Notes under the pieces: generated by a model
Seen by the model: only the letters and a program-made list of their open reading frames with translations
Told to the model about the DNA's origin: nothing
Database searches by the model: none
Assembly: GCF_000013345.1 (NCBI RefSeq)
Contig: NC_007777.1
Location: 3,224,001 to 3,288,000, forward strand
DNA from: Frankia casuarinae
GTDB taxonomy: Bacteria; Actinomycetota; Actinomycetes; Frankiales; Frankiaceae
Reading direction: 5' to 3'
Length of the DNA stretch: 64,000 nt
Translations under genes and position numbers: made by a program
In this document: in pieces, positions 24,775-33,392 of the stretch
Layout: the number at the start of each line of letters is the position of its first letter
How positions within the stretch are numbered: position 1 is the first letter of the stretch

Positions 24775-26277
24775 TCAGCCGGCGTGCGCGGGGACGACCT
24801 CGACGTTGGTAGTCGACTCCCGCCCGGCCCGGATGAGCACGACGATCACCACCGCCGCGAGCGCGATGAGGATGGCGCCCCACAGGAACGCCGTGGTGTA
24901 GCCCTCGATCTGCGCCTGGTCGAGAAGCGCCTTCCCACCCCGCCCGTGATCGGCCAGGTAGTTGGTGACGGCCGTCGCGTAGACGGTGTTGAGCAACGCG
25001 GTTCCCAGCGCCCCGCCGATCTGCTGGGTCGTGTTGACCAGCGCGCTGGCCACCCCCGCGTCGTGCGGGGCGACCCCGATCAGCGCGAGGTTCGACAGGG
25101 GCACGAACGAGAAGCCCATGCCGATGCTGATCAGCAGCTCGGAGGGCAGGATGTGCACGACGTAGCTCGAATCCGTCCCAACCCCGAGGAGCAGCGCCAT
25201 CCCGACCGCCGCGAGCGTCGTGCCGGTGCCGGCCAGCACCCGGGGTCCGACGCGCGGCAGGAACTGGCTGGCAAGCCCCGCGGAGACGATGATCCCGCCG
25301 CTGAACGGCAGGAACGCGAAGCCGGTCTTCAGGGCGCTGTAGCCGAGCGTCTGCTGGAAGTAGTACGTCAGGAACAGGAACATCGCGAACAGGCCGGCCC
25401 CGGTCAGCAGCGAGGCCAGGAACGAGCCGCCGCGGTTGCGCTCCCACGGCACCCGCAGCGGCAGCAGCGGCGCGCTGGTGCGGGACTCGACGACGACGAA
25501 GGCCACGAGCAGCACAGCCGCACCAACCAGCAGCCCGATGGTGCGGGCGTCGCCCCAGCCATCCTCGGCGGCCACGGTGAAGCCGTAGACCAGGGCCACC
25601 AGGCCCGCGGTCACCGTCACCGCGCCGGGCAGGTCGTAGCGGGCCTCGCCCTCCGCCCGGCTCTCGCGCACCACCGGCAGCGCGAGTACCGCGGTGATGA
25701 TCGCGATCGGCACGTTCACCAGCAGGCACCACCGCCAGGAGGCGTACTCGGTGAGCAGGCCGCCGACGATGAGACCGATCGCGGCGCCACCGCCGGAGAT
25801 CGCTCCGTACACGCCGAACGCCTTGGCCCGCTCGTGGCTTTCGGTGAAGGCGACGGTGATCAGCGACAGCGCGGCCGGCGCGAGCAGGGCCGCGAACGCG
25901 CCCTGCAGCGCCCGCGCTGCGAACAGCAGCCCGGCGTTCGGGGCCAGGCCGCCCAGCGCCGAGGCCAGCGCGAAACCGAGGAGTCCCCAGCTGAAGGCCC
26001 GCTTGCGCCCCAGGTAGTCGGCGACGCGCCCGCCGAGCAGCAGCAGACCGCCGAAGGCCACGGTGTACGCGGTGATGATCCACTGCCGGTTCGCGGTGGA
26101 GATGTCGAGATCGGCCTGCGCGTGCGGGATCGCGATGTTCATGATCGCGGCGTCGAGGACGACCATGAGCTGCGCGACAGCGATGATCCAGAGCGCGAGC
26201 CAGCGCCGTGGATCGGGCGAGCCGTCAGCCGCGTCCACCGGACGGTCCTCCGCCTGGTGGTCGAGGGTTGTGGTCAC
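24775..26277 (-). CDS. MFS exporter, EmrB/QacA (DHA2) type
   Basis: A 500-residue, ~14-helix transporter. LWIIAVAQLMVVLDAAIMNI is TM1; GGRVADYLGRKRAFSWGLLG is motif A, and GAAIGLIVGGLLTEYASWRW motif C. The start is GTG 26275-26277 with AGGAG seven bases upstream; sequence further 5' is repetitive and not protein-like. It is convergent with the halogenase gene and downstream of a TetR gene on the same strand, so it most likely exports the isonitrile product or a related toxic compound, under TetR control. Substrate not shown by sequence. Confidence 0.85.
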   Translation of the reverse strand: MTTTLDHQAEDRPVDAADGSPDPRRWLALWIIAVAQLMVVLDAAIMNIAIPHAQADLDISTANRQWIITAYTVAFGGLLLLGGRVADYLGRKRAFSWGLLGFALASALGGLAPNAGLLFAARALQGAFAALLAPAALSLITVAFTESHERAKAFGVYGAISGGGAAIGLIVGGLLTEYASWRWCLLVNVPIAIITAVLALPVVRESRAEGEARYDLPGAVTVTAGLVALVYGFTVAAEDGWGDARTIGLLVGAAVLLVAFVVVESRTSAPLLPLRVPWERNRGGSFLASLLTGAGLFAMFLFLTYYFQQTLGYSALKTGFAFLPFSGGIIVSAGLASQFLPRVGPRVLAGTGTTLAAVGMALLLGVGTDSSYVVHILPSELLISIGMGFSFVPLSNLALIGVAPHDAGVASALVNTTQQIGGALGTALLNTVYATAVTNYLADHGRGGKALLDQAQIEGYTTAFLWGAILIALAAVVIVVLIRAGRESTTNVEVVPAHAG

Positions 26278-26355
26278 AGGGAAGCTCCTAGCCGGTCGGA
26301 CCTGAAACGGGGACGAACGAACGCCACGAGTTCGGGCGAGGCGACCCGGTGCGGT

Positions 26356-26400
26356 GGGGATGGTGCCGATGGGGATGGTGCCGATGGGGATGGTGCCGAT
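26356..26400. repeat. 15-bp tandem repeat, three copies
   Basis: GGGGATGGTGCCGAT three times, followed at 26455-26492 by GGGACA/GTGGCA hexamer repeats. All lie in the 244-base gap between the TetR and MFS genes. Confidence 0.85.
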
Positions 26401-26521
26401 GGACGGCGCCCCCGGGACCGGGCGGTCCGTGGCGGCGTCGGTGACGCGGCAGTGGCAGGGACAGGGACAGTGGCAGTGGCAGTGGCAGGGACATCGAACA
26501 GGAGTTCGAGCAGGGAATAGC

Positions 26522-27217
26522 TCAGGCGTTCGAGTTGACCCCGGACGGGGGTGTTTCGGGCCGGAGTGTCGTTCCGGGCCGGCCAGCCAGCAACGGCATG
26601 AGCACGTCGTCCACCATATGATCGACGAACGCATCGTCGAGCGGCTCGCCGGTGACGAGCAGGCGACAGAAAATCATCGCCATGACGATCTCCATAATCA
26701 CGTCGAAATCGGCCGACACAGAGATCTCCCCCCGTTGCGAGGCCCGAGCGAACATGCAACGGCCGATCTTCGCTTTGTTCTGCAGGATGTTGGCCTGCAC
26801 GACCGCGGCCAGCCGCGGGGACTCGCTCGCGGCCCGGAGCACGCCGATGAGCAGCGCACCGTCGGGACCGGTAATCGTGTCGATCATGAGGTGCACCTCG
26901 GCGGCCAGGTCGTCCCGCAGGCACCCGGTGTCAGCCGGAACGCGGTCGCCGGGACCATGCCGGCGCAGGGCCTCCACGACCATCTCGTCCTTGCACGACC
27001 ATCGGCGGTAGATCGTCGCCTTGCTGGCTCGGGCCCGGGCCGCGACGGCGACCATGCTCATCCGCTCATACCCGACCTCGACGAGCAGTTCCAGCGCGGC
27101 GTCCAGGATCGCCCGTTCCCGGGCGTCGTCCCGGGGCCGGCCACGCCCGGCGCCACTCGGCGGGGAAATCGGTTTTCGCCCTTCCGTCTCGGACGCTTCT
27201 CCGGAGTCGACGCGCAT
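26522..27217 (-). CDS. TetR/AcrR-family transcriptional regulator
   Basis: A 231-residue protein. The N-terminal helix-turn-helix spans ~33-80 (RERAILDAALELLVEVGYER, then MSMVAVAARARASKATIYRR and WSCKDEMVVEAL); the C-terminal ligand domain is of the TetR_C_11/AcrR type (GPDGALLIGVLRAASESPRL ... DFDVIMEIVMAMIFCRLLVT). It is upstream of the MFS exporter on the same strand, so repression of exporter and self is likely. Two palindromes 24 and 51 bases before its ATG are candidate operators. The ATG has no clear RBS, so the true start could differ by a few codons. Confidence 0.88.
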   Translation of the reverse strand: MRVDSGEASETEGRKPISPPSGAGRGRPRDDARERAILDAALELLVEVGYERMSMVAVAARARASKATIYRRWSCKDEMVVEALRRHGPGDRVPADTGCLRDDLAAEVHLMIDTITGPDGALLIGVLRAASESPRLAAVVQANILQNKAKIGRCMFARASQRGEISVSADFDVIMEIVMAMIFCRLLVTGEPLDDAFVDHMVDDVLMPLLAGRPGTTLRPETPPSGVNSNA

Positions 27218-27240
27218 GGCCGCGACGCCGAGGAGAAGGC

Positions 27241-27254
27241 GTAATGAACATTAC
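27241..27254. promoter_or_regulatory. Palindrome GTAATG-AA-CATTAC before tetR
   Basis: Perfect 6-2-6 palindrome 24 bases upstream of the tetR start. Candidate operator; short but AT-richer than its surroundings. Confidence 0.45.
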
Positions 27255-27267
27255 CTGGACCAGAGAA

Positions 27268-27282
27268 ACAGTACCGTACTGT
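27268..27282. promoter_or_regulatory. Palindrome ACAGTAC-C-GTACTGT before tetR
   Basis: Perfect 7-1-7 palindrome followed by a further GTACTG half-site. Size and shape fit a TetR-family operator; it probably overlaps the tetR promoter. Confidence 0.6.
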
Positions 27283-27649
27283 ACTGAAAATACCAGCTCC
27301 CCACACCGTGTGGTGCTGGTCACATCCACTACCCGTCACCAACACCCGTACCCGCACCCGCACCGCGTCGGCCCCGGCCCCGGCCCCGGCCCCGGCCGCA
27401 GGCTCCGGCCGCAGGCTCCGGCTCCGGCCGTGATCCGGGTGTCCCGAACGGACAACGCCCGGGGCCGTCCGTCTGGAATGTCAGTGAACGCCAAGATCAA
27501 GGGATTCATCATGCGATCGGACGTTCGGAACGGTCAGAGCGGCAGGGCATGATGACTGGCGGAGGCGAGAGTTCCGTCCCCGCTGACCCCTGCCCGGCCG
27601 ATCCCCGTCCCGCCGATCCCCGTCCCGCGGACGGCCCTCCGGAAGGGAG
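27283..27649. other. Intergenic region with short repeats
   Basis: Contains CACCCGTACCCGCACCCGCA (27346-27364), CGGCCC-type repeats (27370-27400), GCAGGCTCCGGCC copies (27401-27430) and CCGATCCCCGTCCCG copies (27598-27625). No credible gene. It separates the tetR promoter from the esterase gene. Confidence 0.5.
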
Positions 27650-27706
27650 ATTGTCATCATCCGCTCCGCCCAGCACCGATTCCTCGCCGCTGCCGCCACC
27701 GGCGGC

Positions 27707-28717
27707 ATGCTCGCACTCGGCCTGGGCCTGGCGGCGTGCTCCCGGCACGGCTCCACCCCTCGCCCCTCGTCGCCGACAGCGTCGGGCCCGGGTGGCCCGA
27801 ACAGCACACTCGCGCAGGCCGGCACGCCCGAGGAGTCCGACGGCCTGTGGGTCCTGCGCGACGTGCCCTACGCGCCGGTCTCGCCGGCACAGCGGCTGGA
27901 TCTCTACCGCCCCTCCCCGCCGGCCCCGACGGCGGGTGCCGAGGGGGCCCGGGTGGTCCCCGGGACGGTCCTGCCGGTGGTGCTCACGATCCACGGTGGC
28001 GCGTTCATGCTCGGCGACAAGCGGGACGACCTGCCGGTGGTCCGGGCACTCGTCCACGCCGGATACGCCGTCGCCAGCCTGAACTACCGGCTGTCCGGGG
28101 AGGCGAAGTTCCCGGCCGCGGTCCAGGACGTGAAGGCGTCCGTCCGCTGGCTGCGGGCCCACGCGGGCACCTATGGCCTGGACCCCTCCCGCATCGCCGC
28201 GACCGGCGCGTCGGCCGGGGCCTACCTCGCGGTGATGCTGGGCACGACGAGCGGCGTGGCGATGTTCGACGACCCGGATCTCGGCAACCCCGGGGTGTCC
28301 AGCGACGTCCAGGCCGTTGTCGACTTCTACGGCCCGGTGAACTTCGCCTCGATGGACGCCCAGCTGCGCACGAACGAGCGGTGCACCGTGGCCGACGCCC
28401 AGCACGACCGGCCCCACTCGCCGGAGTCGCGCTTCCTCGGCCGCACCGTGACAGCCGTGCCCCAGCTGGTACGGGTGGCGAGCCCCCTGAACTACCTGAG
28501 CCGCGGGCCGCTGCCGCCGTTCCTGATCGAGCACGGGGACGCGGACTGCACGGTCCCCCACCAGCAGTCGCTGGAACTCGCCCACGCGCTGCGCACCGCC
28601 GGAGCGCCGGCAGTGGACGTGACGATCGTGCCGGGCGCCGGCCACGGCGGTGCCTTCCCGACCCGGGAACGGATGGGCGTCGTTCTGGCGTTTCTGCACC
28701 GCACCATCGGCCGCTGA
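27707..28717 (+). CDS. Secreted esterase/lipase, probable lipoprotein
   Basis: An alpha/beta-hydrolase of the BD-FAE/HSL type: VVLTIHGGAFMLGDKRDD is the oxyanion-hole HGG motif, ATGASAGAYLAV the nucleophile elbow, EHGDADCTVP the acidic region and VPGAGHGGAF the catalytic His. ATG 27707 gives only MLALGLGLAAC before the lipobox Cys. The same frame extends upstream through IRSAQHRFLAAAATGGMLAL, a proper lipoprotein signal, back to a GGAAGGGAG RBS, but contains only ATT or ATC (27650-27658) as possible starts. So the real start may be a rare ATC/ATT, or one base is wrong or lost. Function: ester hydrolysis at the membrane outer face. Confidence 0.75.
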   Translation: MLALGLGLAACSRHGSTPRPSSPTASGPGGPNSTLAQAGTPEESDGLWVLRDVPYAPVSPAQRLDLYRPSPPAPTAGAEGARVVPGTVLPVVLTIHGGAFMLGDKRDDLPVVRALVHAGYAVASLNYRLSGEAKFPAAVQDVKASVRWLRAHAGTYGLDPSRIAATGASAGAYLAVMLGTTSGVAMFDDPDLGNPGVSSDVQAVVDFYGPVNFASMDAQLRTNERCTVADAQHDRPHSPESRFLGRTVTAVPQLVRVASPLNYLSRGPLPPFLIEHGDADCTVPHQQSLELAHALRTAGAPAVDVTIVPGAGHGGAFPTRERMGVVLAFLHRTIGR

Positions 28718-28787
28718 CGGCCGGCACACCACCCGGCGCTCCATCGAGCAACCACCTCTGCGACCTCAGGCCGCGGGCCATCCGGCA

Positions 28788-28799
28788 GGGTCATGACCC
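28788..28799. promoter_or_regulatory. 12-bp palindrome GGGTCATGACCC before the Usp gene
   Basis: Perfect palindrome about 105 bases upstream of the universal stress protein start. Possible regulator site; regulator unknown. Confidence 0.3.
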
Positions 28800-28903
28800 G
28801 GCCGCAGGCCCCACCGGCTCACCCCGCGCGTCACGTCGCGGGGGTCACCTTCAGGCGGAACCATGGCGGTGGCGGGGGACACCACGGCGAGAGGGTGATG
28901 GCG

Positions 28904-29923
28904 ATGTCGGACACCACGGCACAGCCGGACAGCGCGGCACAGCCGAACAGCGCGGCACAGCCGAACAGCGCGGGGTACGCGCGCCCCGCCGGGCCGGCGG
29001 ACGCCCGCAACCCCGCCGGGCAGGCCGTCGAGGTGGCGGACGCGGAGTCCGCCGCCGGTGGGATCGTCGTCGGGGTCGACGGTTCACCCGCGTCCGTCGC
29101 CGCGATCCGGTGGGCCTGTGACGAGGCCGCCCGGCGCCTGGTCCCGGTGATCGCGGTACTGGTATGGGACGTCATGGGCGAACCGCGGCCGGTCTTCGAG
29201 ACCGCGGCGAACGCCGACCGCGAGGGTCTGGCGCACGCCGCCACGCGGGTTCTGGACACCGCGCTGACCGCCGCCCGGGTCAGCGATCCGACAGTGCGGA
29301 TCATCCGGCGGGTCGAGGAGGGCAGTCCCGTCCCGGAGCTGCTGCGGGCCGCGGTCGGCGCGCGGATGATCGTCGTCGGCGAGCGCGGTCACGGGGCCCT
29401 GCACCGGCTGGTGAGCGGCTCGGTGAGCCAGGGTGTGGTGCACTATGCCTCCCTGCCGGTCGTCGTGGTACGGCCGGTCGCCCCGGCCGCCGGCGTCGAC
29501 GACCGGCCGGTGGTCGTCGGCGTGGACGGCTCGGCCCTCTCGCTCACGGCACTACGGTGGGCCGTCGAGGCGGCGATGCTCCGCAAGAGCGCCCTGCACG
29601 TCGTGCATGCCTGGCACCTGGACATCCCGATCTACCCGGGGAGCTACGCCGATATCGGATCGGTGCTGGCGGAGCAGGCCCAGCAGACCCTCGACCAGGC
29701 CGTCTCCACGATCGTCACCGAGCACGCCGGCGGGCTACCCATCCCCGTTATGAAGGAGACCGTCGCCGATGGCCCCGCCCATGCGCTGCTGCGGGCCTCG
29801 GCTGACGCGCAGCTGCTCGTGGTCGGCAGCCGCGGGCACGGCGGCTTCGCCGAACTGCTTCTCGGTTCGGTGAGCCACCAGTGCGTCCTGCACGCGCACT
29901 GCCCGGTGGCCGTGGTCAGGTAG
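28904..29923 (+). CDS. Tandem-domain universal stress protein
   Basis: A 339-residue protein with a repeat-rich N-terminus (AQPNSA repeats, ~1-45) and two UspA domains (~47-190 and ~197-339). Both keep the ATP-binding signature: VVGERGHGALHRLVSGSVS and VVGSRGHGGFAELLLGSVS (G-x2-G-x9-G-S). Two-domain Usp proteins are common in actinobacteria, often in the hypoxia (DosR) regulon. The second of two nearby ATGs (28904) is used because AGAGGG lies eight bases upstream; the first (28898) is too close. It is followed by a convergent LLM-type gene. Confidence 0.88.
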   Translation: MSDTTAQPDSAAQPNSAAQPNSAGYARPAGPADARNPAGQAVEVADAESAAGGIVVGVDGSPASVAAIRWACDEAARRLVPVIAVLVWDVMGEPRPVFETAANADREGLAHAATRVLDTALTAARVSDPTVRIIRRVEEGSPVPELLRAAVGARMIVVGERGHGALHRLVSGSVSQGVVHYASLPVVVVRPVAPAAGVDDRPVVVGVDGSALSLTALRWAVEAAMLRKSALHVVHAWHLDIPIYPGSYADIGSVLAEQAQQTLDQAVSTIVTEHAGGLPIPVMKETVADGPAHALLRASADAQLLVVGSRGHGGFAELLLGSVSHQCVLHAHCPVAVVR

Positions 29924-29973
29924 CGGCGCGGCCCGTGGTCGGGGAACCGGCACGGTTCGTCCGGCGAGATCGA

Positions 29974-31035
29974 TCAGCCGACGCCAGCCGGCGTTGGGAT
30001 GCGGGGGCGCAGCGTGCTCAGCAGGCCGAGGACCCGGTCGGCCAGGTCCTGCTCTCCCCCGCCGGCCGATCCAGCTGATCCGGCGGTGTCCCACGAGCCG
30101 AGCAGGAAGGACGGAGTCAGGCGGACGTAGAGCTGGATCGCGGTAACCCCGGGCTGCACATATGCGGCGATCTGGTCGCGGCACTGCTCGGGCGTGCCGT
30201 GGATGAACAGGGCGTCAATGACCTCATCGGGTAGTGCCCGGGCGGCACCACGCTGGTCCCCGGCGGTCCAGCGCTCGTGGGACTCGGCGAGCCGTTCGCC
30301 GTTGCCGAGCCATTCGTGGAAGGCATGGTAGGGGGTCTGGTTGAGGATCCAGGTGAGGAACGGCCGGCTGTCGCGGCGGGCGACGTCCGGATCGGCGTTC
30401 GGGCTCACGAAGACCTTCACCACCAGCTCCTTGCCCGCTGGCTGCGGTCCGACGACGGCGCGGACCTTGATCAGATCTTCGGGGGACAACAGATTGGTGA
30501 CGGCACCATCCCCCTCGGTGAAGCCGAGCTTGAGCATGCCGGGCCGCAGCGCTCCCAGGATGACCTTCGGCGTCTCGATCGGAGGATTCGGTATGGCGAA
30601 GCCGCGGATCGCGAACGTGTCGAAGGCGCCGGAGACCACCTCGCCGCGCAGCGCCCGGGTGAGGAAACGAAGCGTGTCCCGGGTCCGGCGGAAGGGCTCG
30701 TCGAACGGGATGCCGTTGAGGTCGGTCACGTGGGCGGGCACCGACGAACCGATGCCAAGGACAAGCCCGCCGAACGTCAGATCGGCCAGGGTCGCCGCGG
30801 TCTGGGCGAGCACCGCCGGGCCGCGGGTGTGGACGGGCACGATCGCGCTCGCCAGGCGCACCCGGGGATCCCAGGCGGCGGCGACCGCGAGCGGGGTGAA
30901 CGCGTCGATGCCGCCGCCTTCGGCCGTCCACACGTCGCTGTAGCCAGCGTCAGCGAGTCCCGTGACGATGCGTCGATGGTCCCGCAGCGGGATGCCGGGC
31001 AGAGGAAGGGTGACACCGAAGCGCGGAGTGGTCAC
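29974..31035 (-). CDS. LLM-class (F420-dependent type) oxidoreductase
   Basis: A 353-residue TIM-barrel protein of the luciferase-like monooxygenase superfamily. FGVTLPLPGI at the N-terminus, GYSDVWTAEGGGIDAFTPLA, VRLASAIVPVHTRGPAVLAQ, LTFGGLVLGIGSS and RDTLRFLTRALRGE are the usual strand/helix landmarks. In actinobacteria most such proteins use F420, some FMN; no test distinguishes them here. GAGG lies seven bases before the GTG at 31035. A TAGSAGSAGGG low-complexity insertion is near the C-terminus. It is downstream of a methyltransferase on the same strand (gap 138 bases containing minisatellites). Substrate unknown. Confidence 0.85.
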   Translation of the reverse strand: MTTPRFGVTLPLPGIPLRDHRRIVTGLADAGYSDVWTAEGGGIDAFTPLAVAAAWDPRVRLASAIVPVHTRGPAVLAQTAATLADLTFGGLVLGIGSSVPAHVTDLNGIPFDEPFRRTRDTLRFLTRALRGEVVSGAFDTFAIRGFAIPNPPIETPKVILGALRPGMLKLGFTEGDGAVTNLLSPEDLIKVRAVVGPQPAGKELVVKVFVSPNADPDVARRDSRPFLTWILNQTPYHAFHEWLGNGERLAESHERWTAGDQRGAARALPDEVIDALFIHGTPEQCRDQIAAYVQPGVTAIQLYVRLTPSFLLGSWDTAGSAGSAGGGEQDLADRVLGLLSTLRPRIPTPAGVG

Positions 31036-31077
31036 GGGAGTACCTCACGGGTGGTCGACGGTGTTCGGTCAGATGGT

Positions 31078-31150
31078 CGTCGCGGAGACGGAGGACGAAG
31101 GACGAAGGACGAAGGACGGAGACGGAGGACGAAGGACGGAGACGGAAGGG
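31078..31150. repeat. ACGAAGG/GACGGAG minisatellite
   Basis: Seven-base ACGAAGG units interspersed with GACGGAG-type units, between the LLM gene and the methyltransferase gene. Noncoding. Confidence 0.8.
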
Positions 31151-31173
31151 CGGGAGTTCCCGCGCCCGTAAGC

Positions 31174-32040
31174 TCAGGCCGGGGGGCGCCGGCCCCAGGC
31201 CGCGATGATGCTGGGCCCGAGGTCGAGGAAGTCGGGATCGGCGAGCAGGGCCAGGGCCGAGTCGAGATCGGCGCGGGTGAGCAGGCCGCTGGCGACAAGG
31301 TAGTCGGCGGACTGGCTGAACGTCGCACGCCACAGGCGCCCGATCTCGTTGGAGCCGCCAACCGGGTAGTACGTGGCGTGCAGACCGGCGTCGACCAGGC
31401 CCGCTCGGGTCAGCGGCGCCGGCAGCGTTCGCCCCCACCACAGGTCCGACCCGATCGACGACGCCATTGCCTGGCCGATCGCCTCGAAGGCGTGCCGGAA
31501 TTCGTCGTGCGGTGACGAGTCAACCGGGGACAGCACGAGATCCTCAGTGACCAGCCAGCCGCCCGGGGCCAGCCAGGAGACTAGCCGCCGCAGCACCTCC
31601 TCACGTTCGGGGATGTGCATGAGGACGGTGCGGGCATGGATGAGGTCGAAGGAGCCCGGCTCGAAGTCGTGGGTGCGCACGTCCGCTTGGACGATCCGCA
31701 GGTTCGACCGGCCGGTGTCGTCGAGGAAACTCGTGCTCACGTCGACTGCGGTCACCTCCCCGCCGGGGAACCGGTCGGCCAGCCAGTAGGCGACCGAACC
31801 CGCACCGGCACCGATTTCCAGGAACCGCCCTCCGTCTGCGATTCCCCGCGCCTCGAGAACGGCGTGCGTGGCCGGGTCCACCTGTGATTCCAGCAGTTGC
31901 AGCCGACCGAGTTCCGTGGAGATGTCGTGGCTGAGGATGCCCTGGACGTATCCGACCGACGTGTCGGGCTCGGAACGCTGTGCAGCGATCACGTCTCGCG
32001 CCGGCGCCAAAGCCGCATCGAATTCCGTTGTACTGGTCAT
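31174..32040 (-). CDS. Class I SAM-dependent methyltransferase
   Basis: A 288-residue protein. FLEIGAGAGSVAYWLADRFP is motif I (SAM binding), GGEVTAVDVSTSFLDD motif II, RIVQADVRTHDFEPGSFDLI motif III with the acidic residue, and LVSWLAPGGWLVTEDLVL post III. The substrate is not shown. ATG 32040 has AGGGGAG four bases upstream; the in-frame extension to 32283 lies over 19-bp repeats and is not coding. It precedes the LLM gene on the same strand. A second, unrelated-looking methyltransferase is divergent 432 bases away. Confidence 0.85.
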   Translation of the reverse strand: MTSTTEFDAALAPARDVIAAQRSEPDTSVGYVQGILSHDISTELGRLQLLESQVDPATHAVLEARGIADGGRFLEIGAGAGSVAYWLADRFPGGEVTAVDVSTSFLDDTGRSNLRIVQADVRTHDFEPGSFDLIHARTVLMHIPEREEVLRRLVSWLAPGGWLVTEDLVLSPVDSSPHDEFRHAFEAIGQAMASSIGSDLWWGRTLPAPLTRAGLVDAGLHATYYPVGGSNEIGRLWRATFSQSADYLVASGLLTRADLDSALALLADPDFLDLGPSIIAAWGRRPPA

Positions 32041-32471
32041 CGTCTCCCCTGGGCATGGTTCTGGGCCGGCTCCGGGCGGTCGCAGCCAAGTCCCAGACCG
32101 GTTGCGGACCAGCTCCGGTCCGGCACGGCGGTACCGATGTCTGTGCGGTTTCCACCGTCGTACCTGGTTTCCACCGTCGTACCTGGTTTCCACCGTCGCG
32201 GCTTCCACTGCCGCGAACAGTTTCCGCGTCCCGGCCCGCGACCCATTCCAGTCGGCTCGCGGCGGCGGGTCCAGAGGCATCACGGTGCTGTTACCAGTAC
32301 TAACAGGATGTCGACTATGGACGCAGAAAGCTACCTTGACCCCACACGAACACGATGCCTAATTTCAAAACTCATGGCACGGAACTCGGCGCTTGGCGCG
32401 AGCCCGTGATGCACGATGGCGGACCGTCAGTACGTCGGATCGGTTGACATACCTCGGCTGGGGAGAAGCAG
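32041..32471. other. Intergenic region between divergent methyltransferase genes
   Basis: Apart from the 19-bp repeat at 32148-32198, no feature. AT-richer segments near 32285-32370 (CATCACGGTGCTGTTACCAG, TTTCAAAACTCATGG) probably carry one or both promoters. Confidence 0.4.
32148..32198. repeat. 19-bp tandem repeat, 2.7 copies
   Basis: GTTTCCACCGTCGTACCTG two full copies and a 13-base third. Unit length not divisible by three, in keeping with noncoding position. Confidence 0.9.
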
Positions 32472-33392
32472 ATGACGCAGACCGTCACGGCACAGGCGGC
32501 CCGACTCGGCGGATACGACGACGCCAGCCGGCTTCGGCAGGCTCAGGACACCGACTGGGTGCTCGGGTTCGCCGATCCGACCGCCCGGTCCGTCGCCGAT
32601 CTCGGCTGCGGCATCGGTTCCCTGCTCGCCGCGGCGCTCGACCGCCTGCCCGACGCCGTCGACGCCCTGGGCCTGGATCGTGAGGAGTCCCGGCTCGCCG
32701 AGGCTCGACGCAAGCTCGCCCCCTACGCGACCCGGGTACGGTTCCGCTTCGTCCAGGCCGATCTGCGCCGGCCCCCGCAGCTGGCCGACGATGCGGGTTC
32801 CACGGCGTTCGACCTGGTCACCCTCACCGCGGTCCTGCACTGGATCCACCCTGACGAGGAGCAGCTGGTGCGGTGGATCTCCATGCGACTGCGACCCGGC
32901 GGCGCCTTCCTGCTCACCACCCACCATCCCGAGCACGACGAGTACGGGTTCGGTGGCAGCGACGACCTCGCCCGGCAGGCCCTGGTCCGCCTGGGCCATG
33001 CGGCCGAGGACGTACCCAGGCTGCTGGCGGCGGCCGGGATCATTCCGATCGCCGTACGCACCCTGTCCGTGGACGACACCGCGACCCTGCTCGACGCGTA
33101 CTTCGACATCGACGGCGTCGACGAACGCCCGGCACTCGTGCGGGCCGCGAGCGGCGAAGAGTACCAGCGGTTCCACGCGGCGACCTTTGGCACCTACTAC
33201 AGCCGGCTCGTCGGTGCGGATCGCCAGGAGGACTATTTTCGGGCGATCGGGGAGGTCGCGCAGCACCGCCTCGACACCGACGGGCACATTACCCAGATGC
33301 CGGTACGGCTGTGGCGCTGTCGGCCACGGGCGTCCCGGCCTGCGGAGACGGCCCGGCCTGCGGAGACGGCCCGGCAGCCGATAGGGGGGTAG
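32472..33392 (+). CDS. Class I SAM-dependent methyltransferase
   Basis: A 306-residue protein. VADLGCGIGSLLAAALDRL is motif I, DALGLDREESRLAEARRKL motif II, FRFVQADLRR motif III, and FDLVTLTAVLHWIHPDEEQL motif IV, as in UbiE/trans-aconitate-type enzymes. GGGGAGAAGCAG precedes the ATG. The C-terminal ~20 residues (RPAETARPAETARQ) come from an 18-bp direct repeat and overlap the convergent ABC ATPase gene by 104 bases, so the natural ends of both genes may have drifted. Substrate unknown; product scope may include small aromatic acids. Confidence 0.85.
   Translation: MTQTVTAQAARLGGYDDASRLRQAQDTDWVLGFADPTARSVADLGCGIGSLLAAALDRLPDAVDALGLDREESRLAEARRKLAPYATRVRFRFVQADLRRPPQLADDAGSTAFDLVTLTAVLHWIHPDEEQLVRWISMRLRPGGAFLLTTHHPEHDEYGFGGSDDLARQALVRLGHAAEDVPRLLAAAGIIPIAVRTLSVDDTATLLDAYFDIDGVDERPALVRAASGEEYQRFHAATFGTYYSRLVGADRQEDYFRAIGEVAQHRLDTDGHITQMPVRLWRCRPRASRPAETARPAETARQPIGG

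Noticed and set aside
24784-26520. A 578-residue open frame on the plus strand
   Set aside because: It is the antisense of the MFS exporter; composition is Arg/Gly/Gln-rich and no family features are present. High GC produces such long antisense frames.
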